Origin: Spirochaetales bacterium
GTDB lineage: Bacteria; Spirochaetota; Spirochaetia; JABMQR01
Direction of reading: 5' to 3'
Assembly: GCA_018399255.1 (NCBI GenBank)
Contig: JAGYPA010000016.1
Location: forward strand, 1-64,000
Length of the DNA stretch: 64,000 nucleotides
Under the pieces are notes generated by a model, which saw only the letters and a list, made by a program, of their open reading frames with translations, was not told the DNA's origin and did no database searches. Position numbers and translations under genes: made by a program. Of this stretch, positions 46,542 through 55,937 are shown piece by piece (the stretch's first letter is position 1; each line of letters opens with the position of its first letter).

Positions 46542-46557
46542 CCTGTTTCACACATTA

Positions 46558-46596
46558 AAAAGGCGATGCAGAGTTGATCCGCATCGCCTTTTTTTC
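46558..46596 (+). terminator. Rho-independent terminator of argG
   Basis: AAAGGCGATGC pairs with GCATCGCCTTT around an 11-nt loop and is followed by seven T residues, 17 nt after the argG stop. Confidence 0.88.
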
Positions 46597-46665
46597 AGGC
46601 AGCTCGGCCTTTTCAGGCAGCTCGGCCTTTTCAGGCAGCTCGGCCTTTTCAGGCAGCTCGGCTGG
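46594..46665. repeat. Four tandem 18-bp repeats
   Basis: TTCAGGCAGCTCGGCCTT is repeated from 46594, 46612, 46630 and 46648; the first three units are identical and the last differs at the end. The array begins within the argG terminator T tract and runs across the stop codon of the convergent permease gene. Confidence 0.85.
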
Positions 46666-47824
46666 TATTTTTTCTTCGATACCAGGCTCCAAACCTTTTT
46701 GCAAGAGCATGCAGAAGCAGCAGCAGAAACCCTGCAGAGGCGGCGAGCTCCAGGAGACTGAACGATTCTTTCAGTTCACCCTCTGTTCCGTACCCGCTTC
46801 CTGGTGAAAAGAAGGATATTCCAGCTGTCAAAGTGAGAAAATCGATAAGATAGCCGAAAATCAGTGCCCCTGCTATTATGGCAGACAGATACGTTGCCGT
46901 AATGCGCATACCGAACTTACGGCGTAAAATGTTCAGGGTTGCAGCATTTGTAGCCGGGCCTGCCATGAGGAATACAAAGGCTGCTCCAGGTGATATACCT
47001 TTCATAATAAACGCTACAGCAATGGGTATGCTTGAGGTTGAGCAGGTATAGAACGGTATTCCGATAATGACCATCAGAAGCATTCCAGTAATTCCGCTCC
47101 CGACAAAGCTGTCAGCAAAGAAGCCGTCAGGTATGGCAAGGGTGATTATGCCGGCTAAGACAAGCCCGGCGATAAAAGAAAGCGCTATATCATCGGTAAA
47201 TTCTACAAAACCGTAAGAAAACAATGATTTTAATTTTTTTCTCAATCGACCGGAAACCGGCAGCGACGATTGCTCATTATCATGGGCTTCCTCATGAGAA
47301 CTCCGACAATGATCATGAGCGCAGCCGCAAGCCTCACCTCCTCCGCTCTGCGCTGTCATGTCACCAGATTCTGGGTAAAAAATTTGTGATATATCAGCTT
47401 CCTTATTGGCTTTTTTTTCATGGAACAAGGCAGCCCCTCCTCCAAGAAGGCCGGAAAAGAAGGCTGCAAACGGCCGGATTATTGCCATTGCGGGCCCCAG
47501 CAGTCCGTAAGCAGCTATAATGCTGTCTACGCCAGTCTGCGGAGTGGAGATGAGAAATGATACGATGGAGGACCTGGAGGCACCCGAATCTTTCAAATAG
47601 ACAGCCATCGGGACAACTCCGCAGGAACAAAGCGGCAAAGGCACCCCGAACAATGAAGATTTTACTACAGACCAGAAATCGGGCTTGCCTATATGCTTTG
47701 CAATAAACTCTTCTTTTATCAATACATGCAGGAGGCCAGCCATAAACATTCCCAACACCAGGTAAGGAGTCATGGCAGCAAACAACTGTACCAGTTCTTC
47801 GATAAAACGTTTAATAATAGTCAT
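46649..47824 (-). CDS. Permease of the COG0701/DUF318 family (metal efflux-associated)
   Basis: This 391-residue inner-membrane protein has two blocks of hydrophobic helices separated by a cytoplasmic or periplasmic loop rich in His and Cys (GGEACGCAHDHCRSSHEEAH, about 160-185), a plausible metal-binding site. Conserved motifs are VPLPLCSCGVVPMA and IPFYTCSTSSIPIA. SO_0444-type and arsenic-linked relatives export metals. Its start overlaps the ArsR gene stop by 4 nt. The C-terminus runs into the tandem repeat. Confidence 0.88.
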   Translation of the reverse strand: MTIIKRFIEELVQLFAAMTPYLVLGMFMAGLLHVLIKEEFIAKHIGKPDFWSVVKSSLFGVPLPLCSCGVVPMAVYLKDSGASRSSIVSFLISTPQTGVDSIIAAYGLLGPAMAIIRPFAAFFSGLLGGGAALFHEKKANKEADISQIFYPESGDMTAQSGGGEACGCAHDHCRSSHEEAHDNEQSSLPVSGRLRKKLKSLFSYGFVEFTDDIALSFIAGLVLAGIITLAIPDGFFADSFVGSGITGMLLMVIIGIPFYTCSTSSIPIAVAFIMKGISPGAAFVFLMAGPATNAATLNILRRKFGMRITATYLSAIIAGALIFGYLIDFLTLTAGISFFSPGSGYGTEGELKESFSLLELAASAGFLLLLLHALAKRFGAWYRRKNTSRAA

Positions 47825-48150
47825 ATCGATCCTTCCTGGAGATGCTCCATACCGATATGAAGAATATCATGTATGTGATGATCGCTGAGACTGTAATAGA
47901 CATTCCGGCCATCCTTTCGATATCTGACCAGCCTGAGCTGGCGAAGAATTTTCAGCTGATGACTAATAGCTGTCTGATGGAGACCTAGTAATTCCGAAAG
48001 ATGATTGACCCCCGTTTCCGGATTTTTCAGCAGGATAAACAATATCTGAAGTCTGGTAGGATCTCCGAATACTCGAAAAAACTCAGAAAGGTCGGCAAGT
48101 TCTTCTTCTAAGGGAAAATCTGATTCCTCATGTATAGTATATATGCTCAT
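47821..48150 (-). CDS. ArsR-family metal-sensing repressor
   Basis: This 109-residue winged-helix protein contains FFRVFGDPTRLQILFILLKN, the recognition helix region LHQTAISHQLKILRQLRLV and the wing YRKDGRNVYYSL. The His-rich end (DHHIHDILHIGMEH) is a likely alpha-5 metal site as in SmtB/CzrA. ATG 48150 is chosen because it falls at the predicted transcription start and gives the family length; the frame stays open 74 codons further upstream without family similarity. It controls the adjacent permease gene. Confidence 0.9.
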   Translation of the reverse strand: MSIYTIHEESDFPLEEELADLSEFFRVFGDPTRLQILFILLKNPETGVNHLSELLGLHQTAISHQLKILRQLRLVRYRKDGRNVYYSLSDHHIHDILHIGMEHLQEGSI

Positions 48151-48186
48151 ATATTCATATATAATCAATATGAATATATTTGTCAA
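48151..48186 (-). promoter_or_regulatory. ArsR promoter with 27-bp palindromic operator
   Basis: Minus-strand TTGACA (48186-48181), 17 bp, TATATA (48163-48158). ATATTCATAT (48151-48160) and ATATGAATAT (48168-48177) form a perfect 10-bp inverted repeat over the -10 region, the spacing seen for ArsR/SmtB operators. The start of transcription would fall at or next to the ATG. Confidence 0.75.
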
Positions 48187-48316
48187 CCTCAAATGATAAC
48201 TCATGATTACTATCTTTCTATAGGAAAAAAACCCGATATCAGCTATAATACCGCATAATGCAAGCTTCAATGACCATATTTGCAGATTCAAATCATACTG
48301 GATACAGGAGAAAACT

Positions 48317-49228
48317 ATGACGGCAATGAATATCAAGGATAAAAAAATCGGATGGGTCGGCACCGGCGTCATGGGCCGCTGGATGGCAAGCCATATTCTG
48401 GATGCCGGATATTCGTTATTTGTCTATAGCCGGACAAAGGATAAAGCTCTACCGCTTTTGGAAAAAGGTGCCCTCTGGTGCGAAACACCGGCAGAAACAG
48501 CCGCTGCCGCAGATATTATATTTACCATTGTCGGTTATCCGAAAGATGTGGAAGAGGTCTATTTTTCTGAAAACGGCATATTGTCAGCGGCAAGTCCTGG
48601 AAAAATATTTGTAGACATGACAACAACCAAACCATCCCTGGCCCAGCGGATAGATGCTGCCGCTCGTGAGACAGGCTGTGAAGCCCTCGATGCCCCGGTA
48701 TCTGGAGGGGATGTCGGAGCCCGTGAGGCAAGACTTACGATTATGGCAGGCGGAGAAAATGATATCTTTAACCAGATACTTCCGCTGTTTCAGGCAATGG
48801 GAAAAAATATCGTCTATCAGGGAAAAGCGGGAAGCGGTCAGCATACTAAAATGTGCAATCAGATTACTATTGCTGGAACCATGATAGGCATGTGTGAAGC
48901 CCTGCTCTACGGATACAAGGCCGGACTCGATATTCAAGTCCTTATTGACACCATAAGCGGAGGGGCAGCCGGATGCTGGTCTCTCGACAACTATGCACCC
49001 CGTATTATTGCAGGAAATTTTGCTCCCGGTTTTTATGTTGAACATTTTATAAAAGATATGGCCATTGCCCTGGAAGAAGCGGCTGCAATGGAGCTTTCTT
49101 TGCCCGGCCTGGCCCTTGTCCACCAGCTGTATGTGGCCTTAAAAGCATCCGGGCATGGAAAATCGGGAACCCAGTCGTTAATCCTTGCCCTCGACCAGCT
49201 TTCGGGCGGGAATACGATAAGGAAGTAA
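48317..49228 (+). CDS. NAD(P)-dependent beta-hydroxyacid dehydrogenase (HIBADH/GarR family)
   Basis: This 303-residue protein reduces or oxidises small beta-hydroxyacids. The Rossmann motif is WVGTGVMGRWMA, the substrate-binding motif DAPVSGGDVGAREARLTIMA, and the catalytic lysine lies in GSGQHTKMCNQ. Size and order fit 3-hydroxyisobutyrate dehydrogenase and tartronate semialdehyde reductase. AGGAG lies 8 nt before the ATG. It is a single gene divergent from arsR, so its substrate is not indicated by context. Confidence 0.9.
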   Translation: MTAMNIKDKKIGWVGTGVMGRWMASHILDAGYSLFVYSRTKDKALPLLEKGALWCETPAETAAAADIIFTIVGYPKDVEEVYFSENGILSAASPGKIFVDMTTTKPSLAQRIDAAARETGCEALDAPVSGGDVGAREARLTIMAGGENDIFNQILPLFQAMGKNIVYQGKAGSGQHTKMCNQITIAGTMIGMCEALLYGYKAGLDIQVLIDTISGGAAGCWSLDNYAPRIIAGNFAPGFYVEHFIKDMAIALEEAAAMELSLPGLALVHQLYVALKASGHGKSGTQSLILALDQLSGGNTIRK

Positions 49229-49236
49229 ATCTGCTT

Positions 49237-49301
49237 TGTATATTTATGCAGTTACATACTGAATAGAGTCGCTAGTTGCATATTCATTGAATATTTATTA
49301 G
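49237..49301. promoter_or_regulatory. ARG-box-like sites upstream of gltA
   Basis: TGTATATTTATGCA (49237-49250) fits TG-N-AT-WWWW-AT-N-CA completely. Two near matches follow: TGCATATTCATTGA (49277-49290) and TGAATATTTATTAG (49288-49301). The cluster lies 37-100 nt before the gltA start. Confidence 0.55.
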
Positions 49302-49337
49302 TATACCGGAATCAGAATGTGATTATGGGAGGACAAT

Positions 49338-50630
49338 ATGAAAAAGGCTGAAATATTTATTAACGGAGACAAACTTTACGAAGTTCCCGTTATAATCGAC
49401 AATATGGGAGGACATTCACTCGATATCACAAACTTGCGAAAGGATACTGGATTCATTACCTATGATCCGGGATTCGGCAATACAGGATCCTGCCGCAGCT
49501 CAATAACCTATCTGGATGGGGAAAAAGGGATCCTTCAGTATCGTGGATATCCTATCGAAGATCTTGTCGAAAGCTGCGACTTTGTCGAAGTAGCCTATCT
49601 GCTGGTCCACGGGTATCTGCCCAACCTGGTTGAACGGAGAAAATATGCCGACATGCTGAACCAGCACTCGCTGCTTCATCCGCAAATGCGAGATTTCTTC
49701 AAAAACTATCCCGACCACTCTCATCCGATGTCAATCCTCGCCGCAATGTCGGTATCGCTGCAGTCCTTTTATCCTGAGATAGATTTAGCTGAAGATCCGG
49801 AAAAGCAGATGGACCTCAATGTTACCAGACTGCTCTCGAAAATGCGTACAATTGCCGCCTTCACCTATCGGAAGCTGATCGGGATGGACTTCGTAAATCC
49901 AAACTACAAATACAGCTACTGTGAAAACTTCCTGAACATGATGTTCAGCTCGCCGGTGAAAAAATATAAAGCAAATCCGGTCCACGCCAAAGCCCTCAAC
50001 AAGCTGCTGATTCTGCATGCTGATCATGAACAGAACTGTTCCACCACCGCAGTGCGGCTTATCGGAAGTTCCGAGGCAAACCTGTATGCAGCTGTTTCAG
50101 CCGGCATTTGCGCTCTTTGGGGCCCCCGCCACGGCGGTGCCAACCAGGCCGTAATCGAGATGCTGCAGCAAATCCTCGAGAGCGGGGAAAGTCTCGAGAA
50201 AATTGTAGAACGTGCGAAAGATAAAGATGACCCCTTCCGTCTCATGGGTTTTGGTCACCGCGTCTATAAAACCTATGATCCGCGAGCCAAAATTGCCCGC
50301 AGCATGTGTGATGAAGTACTGGCGGATCTCGGTACATCTGACCCGCTGCTCGATCTTGCCGTCAAGCTGGAAGAAGTCGCCCTCAATGATTCCTATTTTA
50401 TCGAGCGGAACCTCTACCCTAATGTAGACTTCTATACCGGAATCATCTTCCGCGCCATGGGTATTCCAACCAACATGTATACCGTCATGTTTGCCCTCGG
50501 CCGACTCCCCGGATGGATAGCCCATTACCTTGAGTGGAACCATGATCCTTATGAGAAGATCGGAAGACCACGGCAAATCTACACCGGTCCGCAGCCGAAA
50601 AAAGTGCTGCCGATTGATCAGCGCGAATAA
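49338..50630 (+). CDS. gltA: Citrate synthase
   Basis: Citrate synthase condenses acetyl-CoA with oxaloacetate. The 430-residue protein is of the type II size class. Active-site residues lie in LILHADHEQNCSTT (His), GFGHRVYK (His) and NVDFYTG (Asp); GPRHGGANQAVIEML is also conserved. GGGAGGA lies just before the ATG. Together with icd and the convergent aconitase gene it makes the oxidative half of the citric acid cycle to 2-oxoglutarate, presumably for glutamate and arginine synthesis in an anaerobe. Confidence 0.96.
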   Translation: MKKAEIFINGDKLYEVPVIIDNMGGHSLDITNLRKDTGFITYDPGFGNTGSCRSSITYLDGEKGILQYRGYPIEDLVESCDFVEVAYLLVHGYLPNLVERRKYADMLNQHSLLHPQMRDFFKNYPDHSHPMSILAAMSVSLQSFYPEIDLAEDPEKQMDLNVTRLLSKMRTIAAFTYRKLIGMDFVNPNYKYSYCENFLNMMFSSPVKKYKANPVHAKALNKLLILHADHEQNCSTTAVRLIGSSEANLYAAVSAGICALWGPRHGGANQAVIEMLQQILESGESLEKIVERAKDKDDPFRLMGFGHRVYKTYDPRAKIARSMCDEVLADLGTSDPLLDLAVKLEEVALNDSYFIERNLYPNVDFYTGIIFRAMGIPTNMYTVMFALGRLPGWIAHYLEWNHDPYEKIGRPRQIYTGPQPKKVLPIDQRE

Positions 50631-50658
50631 TATGTCATAGAAGGAAATTGCAAAATGA

Positions 50659-50722
50659 TTACATTTTGTAAATGTTTACATTTTGTAAATATTTACATTT
50701 TGAAAATGATTACATTTTGTAA
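50659..50722. promoter_or_regulatory. Four palindromic repeats with 17-bp period before icd
   Basis: TTACATTTTGTAA occurs at 50659, 50676 and 50710, and as TTACATTTTGAAA at 50693. Each full unit is a palindrome (TTACA-TTT-TGTAA). The exact 17-bp period suggests cooperative protein binding. No clear promoter could be placed, so it may act on gltA-icd readthrough or on an unrecognised icd promoter. Confidence 0.75.
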
Positions 50723-50766
50723 TTGACTTTATATCTAGTACTATTGCAGGAGGCGAACACAAAACC

Positions 50767-51999
50767 ATGTCTGAAAAAATCACAATCATAAACGGTGAAT
50801 TGCAGGTGCCTGACCATCCCGTTATTCCGTACATTGAAGGGGACGGAACGGGTCCTGATATCTGGAAAGCATCCCGCAATGTCATGGACAGGGCAGTAGA
50901 AACAGCCTACAAAGGGGAAAAATCTATTCAGTGGAAAGAGGTTCTTGCCGGAGAGAAAGCTTTCAACCTGACAGGCAGCTGGCTGCCTGATGAAACGGTT
51001 GAAGCATTCAGGGAGTTCCACGTGGGCATAAAAGGTCCGCTGACAACGCCGGTCGGCGGGGGAATTCGCTCAATCAATGTAGCCCTGCGCCAGAAGCTTG
51101 ATCTCTATGTCTGTCTCAGACCGGTTTCCTACTATACGGGAGTTCCGAGTCCGGTAAAAAATCCGGAAAAAATTGATATGGTCATTTTCAGAGAGAATAC
51201 CGAAGATATTTATGCCGGAATTGAATTTCAGCAGGGTGAGGATGAAACCCGGATTATGCTGGAATTCCTTGAACGGCAGTTTCCGGAAAAATTTGCTAAA
51301 ATCCGGTTTCCCGAGACGACCGGTCTGGGTATCAAACCGGTCAGTGCGGAAGGTACAAAGCGCCTTGTCCGTTCTGCGATTCAATATGCCGTGGACAACA
51401 ATCGTTCCAGTGTCACCCTGGTCCATAAGGGCAATATCATGAAATATACTGAAGGCAGCTTCCGTGACTGGGGGTATCAGCTGGCTAAAGAAGAGTTTGG
51501 CGCAGAAGACCTGGACGGCGGTCCCTGGCAGATAATTAAATTGGAAAATGGGAGGGAAATAATTATCAAAGATGTTATTGCCGACGCATTTCTTCAGCAG
51601 ATACTTACCCGGCCTGATGAATATGATGTAGTTGCCACGCTGAATCTTAACGGGGACTACATTTCAGATGCCCTGGCTGCCCAAGTCGGGGGAATCGGTA
51701 TAGCCCCCGGCGGAAATATCAATTATGTTTCCGGGATCGGGCTCTTTGAAGCCACTCATGGAACTGCTCCGAAATATGCCGGTCAGGATAAAGTTAATCC
51801 ATCCTCAGTAATACTTTCGGGAGTGATGATGTTTCGCTATCTTGGATGGCATGAGGCGGCTGATCTCATTGAAAAAGGGATACGCGGGGCTATTGCAGGT
51901 AAGACAGTTACCTACGATTTTGCCAGGCTGATGGATGGTGCCCGGCTGGTCTCCTGTTCGGCTTTCGGCGAGGCAATCATAAGCAACATGCTGGCATAG
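50767..51999 (+). CDS. icd: Isocitrate dehydrogenase (NADP-type)
   Basis: Icd oxidatively decarboxylates isocitrate to 2-oxoglutarate. The 410-residue protein has the N-terminal [14 protein letters not shown], substrate residues around [30 protein letters not shown], and the cofactor region [20 protein letters not shown], whose Lys-Tyr pair matches NADP-dependent bacterial enzymes. AGGAGG is 15 nt before the ATG, slightly far. It lies 136 nt after gltA. Confidence 0.96.
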   Translation: MSEKITIINGELQVPDHPVIPYIEGDGTGPDIWKASRNVMDRAVETAYKGEKSIQWKEVLAGEKAFNLTGSWLPDETVEAFREFHVGIKGPLTTPVGGGIRSINVALRQKLDLYVCLRPVSYYTGVPSPVKNPEKIDMVIFRENTEDIYAGIEFQQGEDETRIMLEFLERQFPEKFAKIRFPETTGLGIKPVSAEGTKRLVRSAIQYAVDNNRSSVTLVHKGNIMKYTEGSFRDWGYQLAKEEFGAEDLDGGPWQIIKLENGREIIIKDVIADAFLQQILTRPDEYDVVATLNLNGDYISDALAAQVGGIGIAPGGNINYVSGIGLFEATHGTAPKYAGQDKVNPSSVILSGVMMFRYLGWHEAADLIEKGIRGAIAGKTVTYDFARLMDGARLVSCSAFGEAIISNMLA

Positions 52000-52014
52000 C
52001 TTCCAGCATGTTGC
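51983..52014. terminator. Stem-loop between convergent icd and aconitase genes
   Basis: GCAACATGCTGG (51983-51994) pairs perfectly with CCAGCATGTTGC (52003-52014); the icd stop codon sits in the loop. Without T tracts it may protect or end transcripts from both sides. Confidence 0.6.
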
Positions 52015-52035
52015 GGCGCAGGTTACAGCGCCGGG

Positions 52036-53991
52036 TTACAGGGCCTGCTTCCGGGTGTAGGAAAGCAGGCCGCCTGCCCTGAGAATCGCCCGCTGCCGAG
52101 GGCTGAAATCTGATTTCAGCAGAATGTTCTTCTTCTTAGTCTTATTTACCATAATAACCGGGTTTCCTGAATCTGCCGCGCTGTCGATTGCATCATATAT
52201 ATTCTCTATCACCAGCTCATCATCCTGATCAATTCCTTCATAATCTGCAGGATCAGCAAACATGAATGGAATAATGCCAAAATTGAAAAGATTGGCCATA
52301 TGGATTCTCTCGATGGATACGGCAGCAACAGCCTTGACCCCCAGGTACATCGGACACAAGGCGGCATGCTCGCGACTCGATCCTTGCCCGTAGGAGCTTC
52401 CGGCTATAATAATATTATGCTTTCCTGCATCACGATACTCTGCCGCACGCCTCGGAAATTCCGGATCGACCGGTTCAAAGACATATTCCGAGTATGCGGG
52501 AACATTTGAACGGTACTTCAGGCGGCTGCCTGCCGGCATGATATGATCAGTAGTGATTTTCTCTCCTACCTTTATTGCTGCAATCCCGTTCAGGCTGCCC
52601 TGAATGGGGATATTGACGGGCGGATCCCCGATATTCGGCCCCCGTAGAACTTGCACGGAACTGCCGTCCTCCGGCGGAAAGATAAACATGGAATCGTCTA
52701 CCAGAAATGATTCGGGAAGCTCCCGTCCCGGATACTCCTCCGGCGGCATTGAAAGCGGATCCACAAAAACTCCTCTAACTGCAGAAAGCGCTGCAGTTTC
52801 AGGACTTACCAGATATACCTGAGCTGACTTGGTTCCCGATCGCCCTTCAAAATTGCGGTTTGATGTCCTGAGGGATACGGCATCCGTACCGGGGGACATA
52901 TGGTTTCCAATACAGAAACCGCAGGCGCTTTCCAGAATTCGCGCCCCCGAGGCAATCAGTTTCTCCAAATAACCGTCGCGGGCTATCATCAGCATAACTT
53001 CCCGGGAGCCTGGGGCCACCCCTAAACTGACGCCCGGGGCAACTGTTTTTCCGTCAAGGATGCGAGCGGCCTTCCGTAAATCGTCATAGGAGGAATTTGT
53101 GCAGGAACCGATCAGTACCTGATCAACCTTTTTGCCGGCAAGGCTCGAAATCGTCGCAATATTGCCCGGTGAATGCGGTTCTGCCGTCAGGGGCACAATA
53201 TCAGACAGATTTATAACCACCAGGTCATCATACTCAGCATCAGCATCAGCGAGCAGTTCTATCCATTCTTCTCCCCGATTCTGAGCCTGTAAAAAGCGCC
53301 GCGTATTTTCATCGCTGGGAAAGATAGAGGTGGTAACCCCGCATTCGGCCCCCATATTGGTGATGGTTGCCCGCTCCGGAACCTGCAATGTTTCAACCCC
53401 GGGACCGCTGTATTCAAATACGGTTCCGACATTACCTTTTGTGCCGAATCGACTGAGAACGGTAAGAATGATGTCTTTGGCCGAAACCCAGGGGTTCAGC
53501 TGACCCTCCAGTCTGATATTGACGACGCGGGGAGCTGTCATATAAAAGGTTCCACCGCCAAGAGCCGTGGCTACATCAATTCCCCCTGCTCCCATGGCGA
53601 GCATACCGATACCGCCGCCGGTGGGCGTATGAGAATCGGAACCCAGCAAGGTCTTTCCAGGTTTTCCAAATCGCTCCAGATGGACCTGGTGGCAAATACC
53701 GTTACCGGGACGTGAAAAAACGATCCCGTATTTTGCGGCAGCGCTCTGCAGATAATTATGGTCATCAGCATTTTCAAAACCAACCTGAACCGTATTGTGG
53801 TCGACATAGCTGACTGCCAGCTCATTCTGCTTTTTTTCTATCCCCATTGCCTCAAACTGCAGATAGGCCATGGTACCGGTCGCATCCTGGGTTAATGTCT
53901 GGTCAATTCTGATGCCGATCTCTTCTCCCGTCCTGAGCTCTCCCTCGACCAGATGACTTTTCAATATTTTGCGGGTGATATTCATTCCCAT
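52036..53991 (-). CDS. Aconitate hydratase (~650-residue type)
   Basis: Aconitase isomerises citrate to isocitrate with a 4Fe-4S cluster. The 651-residue protein has the cluster cysteines in GSCTNSSYDDL and ACGFCIGNHMSPG, the LGSDSHTPTGGGIGML motif, and a C-terminal swivel domain with GSSYGQGSSREHAAL. The length is that of the shorter Aquifex-type enzyme rather than AcnA (about 890). AGGAAGG precedes the ATG by 8 nt. It converges on icd. Confidence 0.95.
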   Translation of the reverse strand: MGMNITRKILKSHLVEGELRTGEEIGIRIDQTLTQDATGTMAYLQFEAMGIEKKQNELAVSYVDHNTVQVGFENADDHNYLQSAAAKYGIVFSRPGNGICHQVHLERFGKPGKTLLGSDSHTPTGGGIGMLAMGAGGIDVATALGGGTFYMTAPRVVNIRLEGQLNPWVSAKDIILTVLSRFGTKGNVGTVFEYSGPGVETLQVPERATITNMGAECGVTTSIFPSDENTRRFLQAQNRGEEWIELLADADAEYDDLVVINLSDIVPLTAEPHSPGNIATISSLAGKKVDQVLIGSCTNSSYDDLRKAARILDGKTVAPGVSLGVAPGSREVMLMIARDGYLEKLIASGARILESACGFCIGNHMSPGTDAVSLRTSNRNFEGRSGTKSAQVYLVSPETAALSAVRGVFVDPLSMPPEEYPGRELPESFLVDDSMFIFPPEDGSSVQVLRGPNIGDPPVNIPIQGSLNGIAAIKVGEKITTDHIMPAGSRLKYRSNVPAYSEYVFEPVDPEFPRRAAEYRDAGKHNIIIAGSSYGQGSSREHAALCPMYLGVKAVAAVSIERIHMANLFNFGIIPFMFADPADYEGIDQDDELVIENIYDAIDSAADSGNPVIMVNKTKKKNILLKSDFSPRQRAILRAGGLLSYTRKQAL

Positions 53992-54121
53992 AACGCTATA
54001 CCTTCCTGTTCCCTTGCTAGGCTGAAATGTCGTTTTTATCTATCTTGTCCATCAATAATCATCAATAATCATCATCATCGATTATAATTCAATGCATCCC
54101 ATTGTTTCAAGGCAGGCAGCC

Positions 54122-55309
54122 TCAAGGCCGGGGTACTGCTCTGCGGGTTCGACTGAAACTGATGTAGAGTAATACCTGAAGCAGGGCAACTCCAAGCGTT
54201 ACTGCCAGACTCATCCGGAGGACCGTGGGAAATGAGGTTCTCTGGTACATAATCCCCCCTGACAGTGAACCGGCAATAAGCCCGGCCGTGAGAAATGCCT
54301 CATGCAAAGCCATGCGGAATTCGCGATTTATACTTCCCGCGGCACCGTGAAAGATGCTGTTGGTGTAGATTCCGGCAAAGGCTGTCCCGAAGAGAATGAA
54401 GAACAGCAGGAGCTCGAGGGTTCCTATGGCTGCCGTACCGAAAGCCAGGGAGACTGCGAGCAGGAGCTGGAATCCGACTATGTAACGGAGCTTGAAATGC
54501 CAGAAATCCAAATTGCCCAGGAGGACAAATACCAAGGTCGTAACCAGAGCCCGGACTAACAGCAGCAGACCGATACTGCCTTCTGAGTAGTTGAGAATAT
54601 CCTTGGCATACATGGGGAAAATATTCATGGTTATGCCAAAGACAAAATATCCGGTAAAAATACCGATCCAGCAGACAAAGCGGAGAAAGGTGCTCTTATC
54701 GGCAGCCCCTGCATCGAGAATATGACGAGATCCGGATGCTGCCGATCCGACACCGGGCAGGCGCATTGCTCCGGAGGCCAGGATGACAATTGCAGCCATA
54801 GCTGCCCCGGCTCCCCAAATGGCCAGTCCCGATCCTGCTTCGGTAAGAATGCCGGCTGCATACGGCCCGAGGATAAGGCCTCCGCTCCATGAAAAATTGA
54901 AATGCGATACCCGTTTCCCCAGGGCCCTCCCCTCTCGGCCGCGGGAAATCCAGCCCATGATGGTCGGCCAGAAAAGAGCCATAAATCCGCCGTAAAAAGC
55001 ATAAAGAATAAAAACCGGCCATGCGGCCTCCATGGCCGTAATCAGGGTTCCGGTTATCGTCATACCGGCTGCCGCAGTAATTACCGTTACAGCGGGAGGA
55101 TTTTTGGCGACAATTTGCTTCAGGAGAATTAGTCCGGCAAAATAGGTTACCGGGGCGAGTGAAGTCAGCAGACCGATCGCCTGCGGAGCAAGCCCGAACT
55201 TTTCGCGGGTATAGAATATCAAACCGAGATTTATTACTGCCATGGAAAACTGCCCGAGAAATGAAATGAGCAGCAGCAGATGGATATCCTTGAAACCGGT
55301 TTTTTTCAT
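54122..55309 (-). CDS. MFS transporter
   Basis: This 395-residue membrane protein has about twelve hydrophobic segments in two halves with a polar central loop (about 190-210), the major facilitator layout. A loop after helix 4 reads MGWISRGREGRALGKRVSHF, resembling the MFS motif A region. There is no close gene partner, so the substrate is unknown. The start ATG is at 55309; it is divergent from the DUF212 gene. Confidence 0.85.
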   Translation of the reverse strand: MKKTGFKDIHLLLLISFLGQFSMAVINLGLIFYTREKFGLAPQAIGLLTSLAPVTYFAGLILLKQIVAKNPPAVTVITAAAGMTITGTLITAMEAAWPVFILYAFYGGFMALFWPTIMGWISRGREGRALGKRVSHFNFSWSGGLILGPYAAGILTEAGSGLAIWGAGAAMAAIVILASGAMRLPGVGSAASGSRHILDAGAADKSTFLRFVCWIGIFTGYFVFGITMNIFPMYAKDILNYSEGSIGLLLLVRALVTTLVFVLLGNLDFWHFKLRYIVGFQLLLAVSLAFGTAAIGTLELLLFFILFGTAFAGIYTNSIFHGAAGSINREFRMALHEAFLTAGLIAGSLSGGIMYQRTSFPTVLRMSLAVTLGVALLQVLLYISFSRTRRAVPRP

Positions 55310-55376
55310 GATTCTTTTATAGCGCTTTGGTAACTTTACGACAAGCAGTTACAGCAAAATTGCATAAAATAGCGGG

Positions 55377-55405
55377 TTTACAGGGAGACAGTCGCCGCTT
55401 ATAAT
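55377..55405 (+). promoter_or_regulatory. Promoter of the DUF212 gene (leaderless)
   Basis: TTTACA (55377-55382), 17 bp, TATAAT (55400-55405). Transcription would start at about 55412 and the ATG is at 55413. Confidence 0.65.
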
Positions 55406-55412
55406 CTGATGC

Positions 55413-55862
55413 ATGTATGAGCTGCTCGGTAACCTGACATTTATTTCCGGACTCATCGCGGTAACGGCCGCCCAGATTTTCAAAGTAATCTTCAGTCTGA
55501 TTTTTACGGGTAAAATTGATATCAACAATGCCCTCAGTACCGGCGGGATGCCCTCCTCTCATACAGCTACCGTTGCTGCAATAACCACTTCTGTTGCAAT
55601 AATTGACGGCCTGGGAAGCACCATGTTCGCCGTAACGCTCGTTCTGTCAATTATAGTGATCTACGATGCAGTCGGCATTCGCCGGGCGGCCGGTAAACAC
55701 GCAGAGGTTCTCAATGAATGGAGCAAAATTCTTTCGGAAGTCTATGAGCACGGGTTTAAGGTTGAAGATCTGAAGACCCTGCTCGGCCATTCCTATCCGC
55801 AGGTCTTCGCCGGAATAGTTCTGGGATGCGCAACTGGATTCCTGGTCAACTATTACCTGTAA
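55413..55862 (+). CDS. Divergent PAP2 / DUF212 (YuiD-like) membrane protein
   Basis: This 149-residue protein has four membrane segments. The motif GGMPSSHTATVAA resembles the PAP2 phosphatase signature, and YDAVGIRRAAGKHAEVLN is typical of the DUF212 family. A lipid phosphatase-like role is suspected for the family but not established. There is no ribosome site; the ATG lies at the predicted transcription start. Confidence 0.88.
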   Translation: MYELLGNLTFISGLIAVTAAQIFKVIFSLIFTGKIDINNALSTGGMPSSHTATVAAITTSVAIIDGLGSTMFAVTLVLSIIVIYDAVGIRRAAGKHAEVLNEWSKILSEVYEHGFKVEDLKTLLGHSYPQVFAGIVLGCATGFLVNYYL

Positions 55863-55937
55863 AGGGACGGTGAAACAGGTATATTATCTGCAATTCTATG
55901 CAGTCCTCTTTTTAAAGCATTTTTAATTGATATAAAG

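Noticed and set aside
46594-46665. Tandem 18-bp repeats considered as a CRISPR array
   Set aside because: The units abut without spacers and no cas genes are near.
46531-46807. Plus-strand frames with RQLGLF repeats after argG
   Set aside because: They arise from the 18-bp tandem array and overlap the end of a real minus-strand gene.
48151-48372. Upstream 74-codon extension of the ArsR gene
   Set aside because: It crosses the promoter and operator, overlaps the divergent dehydrogenase start and has no ArsR similarity.
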